From Siderastrea siderea (taxonomy: Eukaryota; Cnidaria; Anthozoa; Scleractinia; Rhizangiidae): a stretch of 64,000 bases of DNA. A program made the translations under genes and the position numbers. The notes beneath the pieces are model-generated. The model ran no database searches. It worked only from the letters and a program-made list of their open reading frames with translations, and was not told where the DNA came from. Of the stretch, positions 44,693-56,545 are shown in pieces (position 1 is the first letter of the stretch; every line of letters starts with the position of its first letter). The DNA is taken from positions 32,649,304 through 32,713,303 of the forward strand of contig OZ034971.1 of NCBI GenBank assembly GCA_964030785.1, given 5' to 3'.

Positions 44693-47040
44693 ATGGCGGA
44701 AGATGTGGAAAGATGTTTGGATTCAGCGTTTACGAAAGTCTGTGGGAGATTTGGAATCACGAACCTCAATAAGCAGCAGGAGGAAGCAATAAAATGCATC
44801 GTTGAGCACAAAAAGGATGTCTTTGTGAATTTGCCGACCGGATTTGGAAAGTCGATGATTTTCCAGGGATTGCCAGAAGTGTTCTCAACGCTGCAATCTC
44901 CATGTGAGAAGAATATTGTGATCGTCGTTTCACCATTAGTTAGCCTTATGAAAGATCAAGTAAGCCGGCTAAACTCCCTCGGAATAAGTTCTATTTGTCT
45001 GAGCGATATAAGCACAGAATCGCAGAGAAAATCTGTTGAAAGTGGCCAGTATTCCATTGTTTATGGATCGCCTGAATCGTGGCTGGGCGATGAAAGGTGG
45101 CGAAAAATGGTCACGAGCAACTGCTACAAGAAGTTCGTACGAGCTCTGGCTGTTGATGAAGCCCACATAATTTCGCATTGGTAAGATTTGAAGCTTATTG
45201 ACTTTTACTTGAATCGTTCGTCCCCCATCCTTAGCAATTAGTGCTGAAATATCCTTCACATACGAAATAAACAACCTTATCAGTTTCTCTTTGTTGAGCA
45301 AATAACTGGAGCCCTACGTGTAGCAAACTTTTTATACCACAGCTCAGTGTTATCCTTTTAGTTGTAAACCTCTCTCAATTGCCTACATATCTGTAGTGTG
45401 TTGTGGCTCATAAACTTTGGTTTCTAATTTTTTAAACCACTTTGGAATTTTAATTTTCTGTCTTGTATTTGTTTTCAAAATCTAAACAATGAAAATATAA
45501 ACTGCTTTGAAAATCTAAAGGAATTATTTTAAAATCAGAAGTGCAGCATATAATGGTGCGCTAGTGCAGCAGTTCATTATCTTAACACCATTTATAAATA
45601 TGAAATATTTTGTTTTTTCTTAGGGGTAAGTCAAAGTCCAATAAGCATGCAGCTTTCAGAGTGTGGTTTGCCCGACTAAATGAGTTCAGGTCATTGCTTC
45701 CTTCAATACCATTTATTGCCCTCACAGCGACAGCTACTGTCGACACAAAAGAAACAATTTTTGAGGTGCTTGCCATGAGAGATCCCCATGTTATCATGGA
45801 GAGCCCAAACAAAGACAACATTAGTTATGTTGTTACATACCTGAACAAAAATGCTGACCTTGCACAGTATTTCTACTAGATAGCCAATGAGGTGATTGAA
45901 CATAGCACAGAAGCTACAAGAACAATCATTTACTGTCAAACTATAAAGCAGTGCGCAGTAATATATTCAACAATAAAGTCAATTCTTGGAGAACATGCTA
46001 TCGTTAACTCTGAGAATAGTGAGCAGCCTAAGAAGGTGGTCATTGAAATGCTTCATTCTTGTACCCCTGCATCCAACAAAGAGAACATCTTACAGTCCTT
46101 CCAAAAACAACAAGGATGTGTGCGAATTTTGGTAGCTACAATAGCTTTTGGCATGGGAGTGGATTGCAAGGAGGTCTACAGGACCATCCATTTTGGACCA
46201 GCCAAGAATGTTGAATGTTACATACAAGAGAGTGGAAGGGCTGGGCGAGATGGAAAGCAAAGCACTGCCTACCTCCTCTATCAGGGGATGCAATTAACCC
46301 ATGTTGAAAAAGAGATGAAAGACTATGTCAAACACAAGGGGTGTAGACGGAAATTTCTCATGCAACATTTTGATAAAGAACATTTGGACCAACACAACCC
46401 ACATCACTTGTGCTGCGACAACTGCTCTGTTGTTTGCAAGTGTGGTCTTGAGAACTGCAAGGTTCTTAGTTATCCTGTTGACTTTAAGCCCGATGTTAAT
46501 AAGCCTTCCAGGATACGTGATGTGACAGATGATCAGAGAAAGACGCTTACAAATGAACTAAACATCTATCACAAAAGTTTGATTACCAGCCTGCTCAAAA
46601 GAGATGCAAGTGGCAAATTAAAATCCTTCACTCATCCCAAGTTTCTTCTGGGATTTTCTGCTGTTCAAATTACCCAAGTTCTGGACCACTGCCAAGAATT
46701 GTTTTCAATCAGTGACATTTGCAACCTGGTTGAAATATGGGATTTGAAACACGCAGTTAAGATTTATGGAATTTTGCGAAGCATTTTCATGGACATGGGT
46801 GATGACACCCATAATTGCATCGAAGACAATGACTTGTCATCTGATGAGGAGGAACTTTTGCCAGATGATTGGAGTGATATTGCCCTAGATGACGAATTGG
46901 CAAATTTGGCAATTGAGAATCTTAGCTTCTCTCAAATGGATGACTCAAACAATGTATCAATGGACAATGGGGCAAGTGAGGTACTATTTGCTGCCTTAAA
47001 TGCAGTGATGAATTTAAGCTTTGATTCTGTTCTGCCTTGA
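44693..47040 (+). pseudogene. RecQ-like SF2 helicase of the transposon, one nonsense codon
   Basis: Exon 1 is 44693-45180, intron 45181-45623 (GTAAGA...TTCTTAG), exon 2 is 45624-47040; about 634 codons in all. Motif I NLPTGFGKSMIF (residues 46-57), Ia VVSPLVSLMKDQ, II DEAH (155-158), III ALTATAT, IV TIIYCQTIKQC, V ILVATIAFGMGVD, VI QESGRAGRDGKQS: all seven present. A Cys cluster (CRRKF.., CCDNC, CKCGLENC) resembles the RecQ zinc-binding region, and an acidic tail follows. Exon joining restores SHW-GKSK in frame. A TAG at 45877-45879 (codon 248, between motifs III and IV) interrupts it. Upstream start is supported by the terminal repeat lying less than 100 bp away. Confidence 0.82.
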
Positions 47041-48311
47041 GTGACTCTTCTTTAAATTAAATTTTAGCCAGCATACAGAAAGGACTGTATGTCCTTTCAT
47101 GTGACCAAAGGGATGTTTAGCATTTGAGGTCATCCCAAGTTATGACACCCCCAAATTCAAAGTATCCCCAAAGGTAACCACTCATTGCTCACATTTAAAT
47201 AAGGGAAATATACATGGTTTTCACTTTGTAGTGTAGAACTACTGTATGTGTATCACTGAATATTTTTTCAGATACATATATGGGGGTGACAGTGTGATGG
47301 GATGACTTCACATGCTGGCTTACTGAATAAGTGTCCCTTGTGATTAGTCGGAGTAATAACTTTGGTTCTGGTTTTAAGACATTCAAATGCTCTTAAACTT
47401 TGTAGGAAATACTCAACATTTATTTCAATATTTACAAACCTAACTGTGACATTCAACAGTTTAAGAATGCCACTTTAAAAGTTTATTGAGAATTTAATGT
47501 GTACATGTATGTAGGTTGGTCTTATTCTTCAAAGATATACATTCAAGCAAAACATTCTTCTATATTGGTTAAATTTTTCTTCTTGTCTTGGTGATTAAAA
47601 TAATCTTTAATATTAATTCGATGTAGATTTACAAATTTGCTAAAGAAATAAAACCTCTGTTTACAGTTAATTTCATATTAATTTTCTCTGAAAAGTGGAG
47701 GACTCCTGGACTCCCACCTGGCTAAAGGCCTGCAAAGAAACAACTTCTCTGGCTCAATCTTATAGTCCCTCATTTAACACTTATAAGTCAAGGATAGACA
47801 CCTCTTAAAAATTGCCACGGGGCAATTTCTAGTTGAAGTGACCACTGTCTTCAACTTTGTCATTAGATCAATGATTAGGAAATTGATAGTTTATTCACAT
47901 TATTAGCTAGATTTGTAGATCATTATTTTGTCCCCTCTCGGTTCTAATCAATTATGAATTTGTATTTACATGTTCCAAAAAGAAAACAATTTTCCTTACA
48001 TTGTTATAAAAACATAAAGGGTGGTATCCATGTTTCATACCAATACAACAATGTAACAATGCAGTCAAGGAAACTTGACCTCACTCAGTCACCTCTTAAT
48101 ACAAATAAATTAGCACCTTAACCAGAACATACTAATTGGACTGCAACAGCAGCCTACTTGTTATTCTTTTGTGAACATGTAAATTGCCCTCCAAGTCTTG
48201 CTCTAGGCTCAAACACTTTTTGTTTTGTGCACATGCCAACAAGGCTTGGAGAGCAATATGCATGGACACAAAAGAATATCAAAAAGGCTGCAGAAGCACA
48301 GTAGTGTTATA
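47041..48311. other. spacer between convergent transposon genes
   Basis: AT-rich sequence between the two stop codons of the helicase transposon. It includes several AATAAA-like signals on both strands (for example near 47645) suited to 3' ends, but no coding frame or repeat that I recognise. Confidence 0.45.
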
Positions 48312-51300
48312 CTATCTGGCTTTATTACCAGACGAGAGCTTTTTCTTGTGCTCATTGATCCACACAAACACGTTAGACATGTCAAGATTTTCTAACACAT
48401 CCCTCTGAAATCCTGTGAAATGCTTCAATTTGCGACCCTCTTGATACTTAAAAACATTGTTCTGTACCAGTTCCTTTAAAAGTTCATCGAAGTCTCCAGT
48501 TGGGAATTGCTGAACATGTTTCCCAGAACGTACAAATTGATGAAGACTTCTCTCGACTTTGCCGGTGATCTCTCTTACGGGTTGCTCTGCCTTCGAGATT
48601 CGAGTAACAGCTTTCTCATTCACATTTACGCCCAAGTTGCCAATTCCTTGTTTGTTGTAGTTGTTGCTGTGTTCAACTTCAAGATCATGAGGGATGTTCC
48701 TACCAGGGCCACCATGATTGTTCACACCTCTGTTCCACACAAGTTTTTCTGCCTCTTTCTCACTCAACCCATGGACAAGGAGCAACTGGTACAAGCTCTC
48801 CAGAGCATACTTGGTGCTATGTGAGCCATCTGCCTTGCAGAGTAGCATGAGGTACTTATACTGCCTAATAAGCCTTTCACCATCACCCTCAGACACTGCA
48901 TCTAAGAAGTTCATAAAAAATAACCCTTCTGAGAGAAGTGCTGAGTTGTAGTTGAACATGTCATCAGTTTCTTTAGATGTTGAAGGTGTTGATTTTTCAG
49001 TTGTTGAAGGAAAATCATCTGGAATATCCACTGGTGGATCATGTCCCAGTTCATGTCTTCTACGACTCTTGCCATTGTACTTGAAGGATGCTGTACAGCC
49101 TGGAAATCGGCAAGGGAAGCGCCCATCTGGATTGAGCTCCAGTTGCTGTAACACTTCTTGCCTCTCGTGTTCTGACACCATGGCTTGTATTGAACCATCC
49201 ATCATCTTCTCATCAATTACCAGCTCATCAACAATCTTTGCAGCTGCGTTGTGTAAAAACTGAAGTTTCTGAAACTTGCTCTGGTTGATGAGATCTTCAG
49301 GAATTGGCAAATGGGTGGGCATGCCTTGTTTGCTATCTAAGCCAAGCACCTGAAAGGCAGCAGCAATAACATGCGATGTCACCAGCAAGATCATAAAATC
49401 TCTGTCTGCCCTGTAGGCTGCGTGAGGATCTTCTCGCACATTGCGACGATTAATCAAATTCCGGTCCGAGAACATGGTGCAGTGGTCATCTGAAGAACTT
49501 CCAGAGTAGAAACGTTTATACAACAGCTGTATACAGAAAATAGAAATTGGTTTTGAGCAATAAAAAAATAATATTTAATAAAATGCCTCCATTTAGTGCA
49601 AAAATATGCATGGATATTTGTCTATGATGATTACATAACGTCATCTTGATTTGGAAAAACCTAATTTGCATTTACTTTCTACACACTAATTTACATATGC
49701 GATTTATAAAACCGGTTTCGTCTAAGACCTCGTCAGTTGATCGCTAAACAAAAAAAAAAACAAAAAACAACAACTGACGAGGTCTTAGACGAAACCGGTT
49801 TTATAAATCGCATATGTAAATTAGTGTGTAGAAAGTAAATGCAAATTAGGTTTTTCCAAATCAAGATGATGTTTAGTAATACTTTCTTGGCTTCGACGAT
49901 CAAAATCTCTCAGAGATTACATAATGTCTGTAGACAAATGTTTTAGCTGAATGAAGGCTGTGGAGTTTAAAATTAAATAGATTTGTCTTCACCAGGTGAC
50001 ATGTTTAGACCAATCAAATGAAATAAAAACTTTTGATGAGTTTCCAAATGGTCCTATATGAAATAGTCATGCATGTGGATTATGTAATGTCTAATAAATG
50101 AGCAGCAGTGTTTTATCACTGACTGCAATGAACGGCTTCAAAATCTTCTGAGGTAGATCAACTCATTATTGCACTAATATTTAGATTTGTGATCATTTTG
50201 GCCTAGAAAATTGGACGTAAAGTTTAGCCGTGTCTTTGTCAGATATGGACACTCATTAAACATTAATTTCTTTTGTATTTCCTTTATGAATTATTAATGA
50301 GTTTTTGAAGTGCTTTTTAAGTGTTGCAATTCTAAAAAAAGGCATGTTGAATAACTTTACCTCAAGGATCTTAACTCCTGTGTGCCAGTCACCAAGCTGG
50401 AGATTGAAGCCTTCCAAACGGTCTTCTGCTGTGTATCCATTGGAAACTGAATGGATGGCATTCACTGCCCTCTCGATGGACAACTGATCTCCAACACACA
50501 GCTGGCTAACAAACTTCTTCTCTCCATTCCAACTGGAATATGGCAGGTATAACTGAAAACTCCTTAGAATGTCTATGATATCTTCTGTGATGTTTTCATT
50601 CTTGAACAGCACACCCATTGGTAACTGGAAATACAGGTAATGAACAATTATTTTTAGCAACATTGAAAAAACCTTATTTACACAAGCTCCTGTCTCATAA
50701 CTAAATTATGGTTGTTCATTGCATCTGTTTTTTGTACCCCTTACTGCTAGTGGAACTCAAAACAGTAAGCCCAGGAAACACCAGTAGCTTTATCCTAGTG
50801 TTTCTAAACCAATTAAGGTATGACCTGCATGCATTTGAGTGAACTGTATTGGCCACTTACACAGACAGATTTTTGGGCCATTTCCTTGGAATACTTGTGC
50901 GGAATATGCCTGATGCACACTTCTTTTAGGAAAGAGAAGCTTTCTAAGTGTTCCACAAGCATTCTAGACACAAGCACAATATAATTGTGCCGTTGTTTCT
51001 TCTGGTCCTGAACAGTTGGAAGGAAATTGATGTTTGGCACACCACTTATCTCTCTGGGTGAAGTATCGAGCTTGTTGCCAGAAACCCTGTTCATGATGAT
51101 TTTGTGGTTGACCCAATGAAAATCCAAATTCTGATTCTCCTTGGTCATGTGCTTGCGCTCTATTTTGCCATCAATGTTATCAAATGCAATAGCAAAGCCT
51201 GGATGTAAACTTGACTTTGCCTCTTTAAGCTGTTTACGTGCATTTTCAATGTCCTGGGTACAGTTGTTAGAACAGCAGTGGCCAACTGTGCTACAGCTCT

Positions 51301-53496
51301 CGGTGAGCACGGTAACTGCTTCCTCTTTATCAACAACAACTTGCTCATCCTTGGACATCTTTTGCTGCAGATCTAATATTTCTTGGTCATGTTTTTCTCC
51401 AAGCACATCAAGTTTTGAACGTACTCTCACACTGGAGCATGTCACTTTCATTTTGGATAGTCTATCCATTGTTGCCTAAGAGGAATGATTCAAGAAATGG
51501 GATATAATTATTATGCGAAAAACAAAATACAAGGTAAGTGAGGATGGATATTGCAATACCCCCCCCCCCCCCTTCCCACATACACAAACACCCACTACTT
51601 TTGCAAGATTGAAACCAAGTATGTTTTAATAAGTACTTCATGTTTGAATGAGTTATTTGGGACTTCCATACCACTTCATAATTGACAAAATTAGGTTTAT
51701 TTTCGTCAACTTTTATTAATTAGGACACTTTTAATAAGGAACATGCATCTCAACAACTTTCAATCCTGAACTTGTCTGTGCCCGAAAATTAAAAAGATGA
51801 AGAAAATGTAAATAAGTAGAAGAAGAGAAATGGGAAAGGGCAAAAATATAGCTAGCTGATTGGATGCCCTTGTTTAAATGACAATAATAATTACTTATTA
51901 GGATAAAAAAATTAACTTAACATAGGAGAGGAAGAGGTATAAATAAATTAATGCAGAGCAAAATAATGCTGGTATTGTACTTAAAGAAATTAAGTGCAAG
52001 AAGTCACTCAGACTACAAAAGTTGACAAAAATTTACTATTGTATAAGAGAAAGGCATCTTTGGAAGTCAAAGTTACCAGATCGAATCCGCTACATCTAGG
52101 TACATCATTTCAAGTTTTCACTAAAAATATTAGAGAGGTTTAGCATGACGTTACCGGCAGACGGCAAACGGTAAAGATAGCTTCTAATTTTGAGTTCTTT
52201 TCTTTTGTCCGTAAATAAAGCACACAAAAATGGAATAACGTCTCCTACTATTCATTCAAAATACAAATAATCTCACTCTACTGTACACACAACTAAAGAG
52301 AGACGGCAAAAGTTCCATTTTTGCCGGTTGCCGTTTGCCGTAAACGTCATGCTAAACCTCTCTATTTATTATTCTATCCTCACCTCCAGAGATCTTGACT
52401 TCAGAAGAATACCAATAACTGTGGCGCAGGCGTTCATATGTGAGTTGCGCTGTTTCAGAAGGACTGACCCTGCTACTGCTACGCTTGGAAGCCAATCAGG
52501 AGTTTCCTTTTTAACGCAAGCACTTGTCATCAGAAATGCATAGAATATCGGGGCCCTTGCTTTCAACTCTTGGCAAGCCCTCGCGAAATCGAAATTCACT
52601 ATTTCCTCCTTTGTATTAGCCCTGAAGATCGAGGGCCGTTTTCTAGAACAAAGTTCATTCAGTTGCACAGTCATCAACTTGAGAACCTTTTCCACGACCA
52701 TTTGCTTCAGTGTGTCACTCTTCAGAACCGCACTAGCAATCCGCTGTTGAGGACCGTGCACAATTGCTTTGCCAATGACTGCAAGATGGTTTTCTAGTTC
52801 ACGTTTATAGGTTTTACCACAGGGATAAGTCACAGAAATATGAACTTGCGTCTCAGACGATTCTTTTCCAGACACTTCTTGCGGTTCTTGCACTACTGGT
52901 TTACTGCGTGGAGTTGAAGTCAGCGATCCACCGAAGGCTTTTCGGAGAAAACCACTATTTGGCGTCCCAGGTATTGGGCTCACACCACCAAAAGATAACA
53001 CAGGCGGTCTGGCAAAAGAGGTAAAAACAATTCCCAACGTTGGAGGAGGGAAAAATATCGCAGCGGGACTAGCCTGCGAACTGACATCTTGTGCGGAATT
53101 CTCACGTTGACTACTGTCGAACTTTAGGCTTTTTTTCGCCTCTGGCACTCCAGCCGGTTCTTTCGCCAGCCTTTTGACGCGTACAGATTCATCCGATTGA
53201 AAGACCTGCTGTATTTCTTGCTGTATTTCTTCAACCTTTCTGAGAGCATTTTGTAAGCGGACGAGCCGATTATAACACTTCGTTCGACAGATATAAAACC
53301 TTTCTCTCTCGACGTAAACATTCACATCCACTTTGGTCGCCCTGAGAATTAAACTTGGAATATCCACTGCACTTTTCCCCAGCACTCTAATTTTAGATTT
53401 CGGAAGTGAAAAAGTGTCTTTACATAAAAAGCAAAACTCATCCGAACGGGTCAATTTCTTTGGTGTTTCGTCCATCGTTTGCCGTCGCGTTCGCAA
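48312..53496 (-). CDS. DUF6589/Academ-type transposase, four exons, about 1,068 residues
   Basis: Read on -: exon 1 is 53496-52384, exon 2 51475-50861, exon 3 50624-50361, exon 4 49526-48312. Donors are GTGAGG, GTAAGT and GTAAAG; acceptors TTAG, CCAG and ACAG; all junctions are phase 0 and no stop occurs. The N-terminus has a Cys module (FCFLCKDT..YICRTKCYNRL) and a Ser/Pro-rich linker. Exon 2 holds AFDNIDGKIERKHM, exon 3 GDWHTGVKILE, exon 4 a C2H2 finger (PCRFPGCTASFKYNGKSRRRH..H) and NHGGPGRNIPHDLEVEHSNN. FDNIDG, GDWHTG and LEVEH are likely the DDE residues (inference). The family is known as DUF6589. It would cut and join the element ends; the helicase is its presumed partner. Confidence 0.82.
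49641..49869. repeat. perfect 99-bp hairpin in transposase intron 3
   Basis: Arms 49641-49739 and 49771-49869 are perfect reverse complements around a 31-nt loop with an A-run. It lies wholly inside the intron between exons 3 and 4, so it does not break the protein. Either a foldback MITE or a recent inverted duplication; I found no clear target duplication. Confidence 0.95.
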
Positions 53497-53592
53497 TAGA
53501 TGCCAAAGCTACCATTCTCGCCTTTCCACGCGCGCGGGAATTTGAGCCAATCTAAAACTTAACGTAATTGGTCAAAAAGAAGACAAAAGGAT

Positions 53593-53688
53593 TGACGTCA
53601 TGGAAATCGCTCGTGGGCTCATTTTCGCAGACGTTATTTTTCGGCGGAGACAAGCGACGGCCGGAAATACGTCTGCGTTCGCAGGCTA
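53593..53688 (-). repeat. right 96-bp terminal inverted repeat
   Basis: Partner of 44504-44599. The transposase start codon is about 97 bp inside its inner edge, so the repeat could also hold its promoter (inference). Confidence 0.95.
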
Positions 53689-53697
53689 TGATAAAAC
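53689..53697. repeat. right target-site duplication, 9 bp
   Basis: TGATAAAAC, identical to 44495-44503. Confidence 0.93.
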
Positions 53698-55500
53698 TAG
53701 AAGACAACCAAAATTATCTTTCCTTTTGTTTTTCAAGTCTTTTTATTTCTTCCAAAGATGTTGATGAATTGATTTTCTTTAACTTCTTTTTATTCATAAG
53801 AATAATAACAGGAAATGCAAGGGCATCAGCAAGGTCTCTAACATCACAAAAATGGAGAAAAAAAAGCAAGCAGGGGGAGGTGCTGTGATACCATTTACTT
53901 GAAGGATTCATATAAAGAATAGGCCAGAGGTTTTAAAAGGGTGTCACATCAGGTGAAAACACTCAGATCAGTGGAGCAATCATCTGAGGGTTGTGACGAC
54001 ATGCAGATAAGAGTAAACTATCCATCTTCAAAAACAATTTTTGTCAACAGAAAAATACAAAAAGGGAAGAACAAACAGAAAACTATGTACAAGAAAATAA
54101 CTTAAACTTAAATGCTCCTAATCTATGAAATAACTTTAAACTTTTGTTGAAAAAATAATTATAACGTAACCAACTCTAATTATCTGGTACTACCATGCAA
54201 ATCAATCCATTGATATAATATAGTGTATGTTTGTGGGGAAATAACATTTGGAGGGAAATATTTGATGTTGAGAATAATCTTCTAACATTTATATTTGATG
54301 TGAAGTATTTAAAGTATTCAAAGGGTCAGATGACAATAAGCAATTGAGCTTTCTTGAAAAAGACATTGCCTCATTTTAATGCCCCGAGCCTACACGTTAC
54401 TGAGTCAACATACTGTTCATTGCATTGAATATTACATGCTTTGTACATCTGAATGCATCACGAGTTTACTTAAGCCAAAGTTCCTTCGTTGTTTCCTTTA
54501 CGGACCATCTTCCAATTTTTTTCACCGATATAGGTTTCGCTTTTATGATATGTGATCCATACTAATGTGTAATGTTTCAATTCTCTCCTGGAGATGGTTC
54601 TTCCAGGCCCAAAAAATCTAGAACACAGTAGTTCCTTTGGAACAGGGGTTCTGATGTGTAATTTTGATTCGACTGAACTCAGGCAGTTCCTGAAGATAAC
54701 AACGAAAGACTATTTTCAGTAAGTAACAACTATGACCGCAGTGTAATTCTTCGGGGGTGGTGCTCTTCCCAGTAAATTCGGTATGAGACAGAGTGTCCTG
54801 AGAGAGCTAAAGATGCAGAGAAGGTAATAGACCCAAAACACTCCAATCTTCCGAAGTCAACATTTAGTGTATTGACCACATTTCGAGCCAAGGACTCTAA
54901 TTTGCACATGAAGCACTACCATGCGGCAACAAACCTTGGACTACTTCGAGCGAATATGACCTGGCGTCACAAGCAGAGGGGAACTGAATAGCACTGCAGT
55001 TGACTAAGGCAGCAATTCGAGATATCGAGATGCCAATCTCATCTTGTCACAGGAGGATGTACCACCCGCTGAAGGAGCTGTCGTTGGTCTAGGGGGTGGG
55101 GGGAAGTCGCGTAAAAGCCAAACAACAATCAACAGAAAATAATACATCAGACCCATTTATATATAAACTTTTGTATATAATTTACATCTGCTCTGCTTTT
55201 CTTTACAATTCACTTCTTTCTACAACCAAAACTCTGCAAACTGACATGGTACCTGCAAAAGGTACTCGCAGCACTACACACAGACAAGCTAATTGTTTTG
55301 GACACAAGCCATGTTTTGCACATGGTAACAATAAGTTGTTTTGAAAGTCAAAGGAGTAACTAGTTCTACTCTACAGGATCTGTGAAGGTAACAAACTAAT
55401 TAATGCACTATATGTAAGAATTGTTATTTGTTGCTACAGTGTCACCATGACAATCAAGAACGTTAGAGAAGATTAGACAGATACTTAACGGTTGAAGGAA
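53698..55500. other. no recognisable gene
   Basis: Just right of the transposon, the - strand is open from 53911 to 53714 (DVRDLADALAFPVIILMN, SLEEIKRLEKQKER), a coding-like but unrecognised piece. The rest is AT-rich with short frames. Confidence 0.35.
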
Positions 55501-55521
55501 AGAGAAGAAGAGGAAAAGAGT

Positions 55522-56060
55522 TTAAAGGAAGATGAACTGCAGAGAGGAGCGTTTACAGGAAGAATTAAAACAAAGATGTTTCAACAGAAAAGCTGTAGCC
55601 TTCTTCAGTCTTTTTTGGCAAAAAAGCAAAACACAACTGTTGCACGTGCATGGCTGACTGACACAGCAAAACAAGCGTACGCTGCGCGAGACAGCGAACA
55701 TTATGCAAGTGATTTGTGCATGTCTGGGATTTTCACGTTTGTTCCCTCCACTCTGGTCCGTCGGTGAATGCCACACTTCCATAAAAAGCCTCCAGTCGAT
55801 GCTGTGGCCAAACTGATTTGCTTGTTGTGCAAACAAAGTCACAATCAAGGCAATTAACTTTATATAACACACATCTGGACTGAAATGTGGTGAGTTTTTC
55901 CTTTGGTCTTGGGAAGCGAGTCAAGCAGCAGAGCTTTAGCTACAAGAATCAAAGAACACAAAAGAGCTGCAGTCTGTGTTTGCGAGAGCAACTCTAAAAT
56001 TGCACAACATGCAAATCAGTTTGGCCACAGTCATTGAAATGTCAAGAACCCAATTTTGAA
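55522..56060. pseudogene. Penelope-like GIY-YIG fragments, head-to-head
   Basis: On -, 55924-55700 reads KVNCLDCDF, then in a shifted frame QQANQFGHSIDWRLFMEVWHS and DQSGGNKRENPR. On +, 55930-56035 reads RALATRIKEHKRAAVCVCES, NSKIAQHANQFGHSH. These are consecutive parts of one Penelope-like GIY-YIG endonuclease: VNCLDCDF, then TRIKEH, then HANQFGH and EAWHS. The middle part is missing from the - copy and appears inverted beside it. The fragment cannot encode an enzyme. Confidence 0.6.
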
Positions 56061-56545
56061 TGTATAAATAATAATGCAAAATGAAATCTAAATGTAACTT
56101 GTGAGGTCACATGAAATGTGGTCGTAAAAAAGTCTTGCAACAACATGAAAAGACATTTTCATTGCAAAAAACGTGTTTGTAACTTAGGTTTTTAACTGGA
56201 ACGGCAACTTTGTTCCAAAAACGGAATAGAATATTGAAGTACATTATGAGTTCAACATTGAAATTTGTTTTTTTCACATCTAAACGTAACATACATACAT
56301 GCAATTAGGTGGCAACTCCTTGACAAGATAATGCACTAGCCACACAATGAAAGTTGATGTCGGTGTCCATTTGAAGGGAGAAGGTCAATGCTCTTTTTAC
56401 ACTCCTCTGTGCATTTAAAAAACCATCATCATCAAAGTGACCCTTATACAACCTTTCACTTAGCACACCTTATATATTCTGTGCATTCTTCTTCTTTCTA
56501 TTTAGGATGGGTGGGCTAATTGAAGTTTTATAAATTTTGTCTTAG
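56061..56545. other. no gene seen
   Basis: AT-rich sequence ending in a TTTTGTCTTAG acceptor-like site at 56545. Confidence 0.4.

Larger units (their letters stand above)
44504..53688. mobile_element. complete AcademH-type DNA transposon, 9,185 bp
   Basis: Ends are 96-bp terminal inverted repeats (44504-44599; 53593-53688) with two mismatches, starting TAGCCTGCGAACGCAG. A perfect 9-bp duplication TGATAAAAC lies outside (44495-44503; 53689-53697). Inside are a RecQ-like helicase on + and a four-exon DUF6589-type transposase on -, arranged convergently. A helicase next to an Academ-type transposase is the definition of the AcademH lineage as I recall it. The transposase is uninterrupted and the helicase has one stop, so this is a young copy that may still be mobilised. 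The superfamily name comes from gene content, not a search. Confidence 0.8.
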
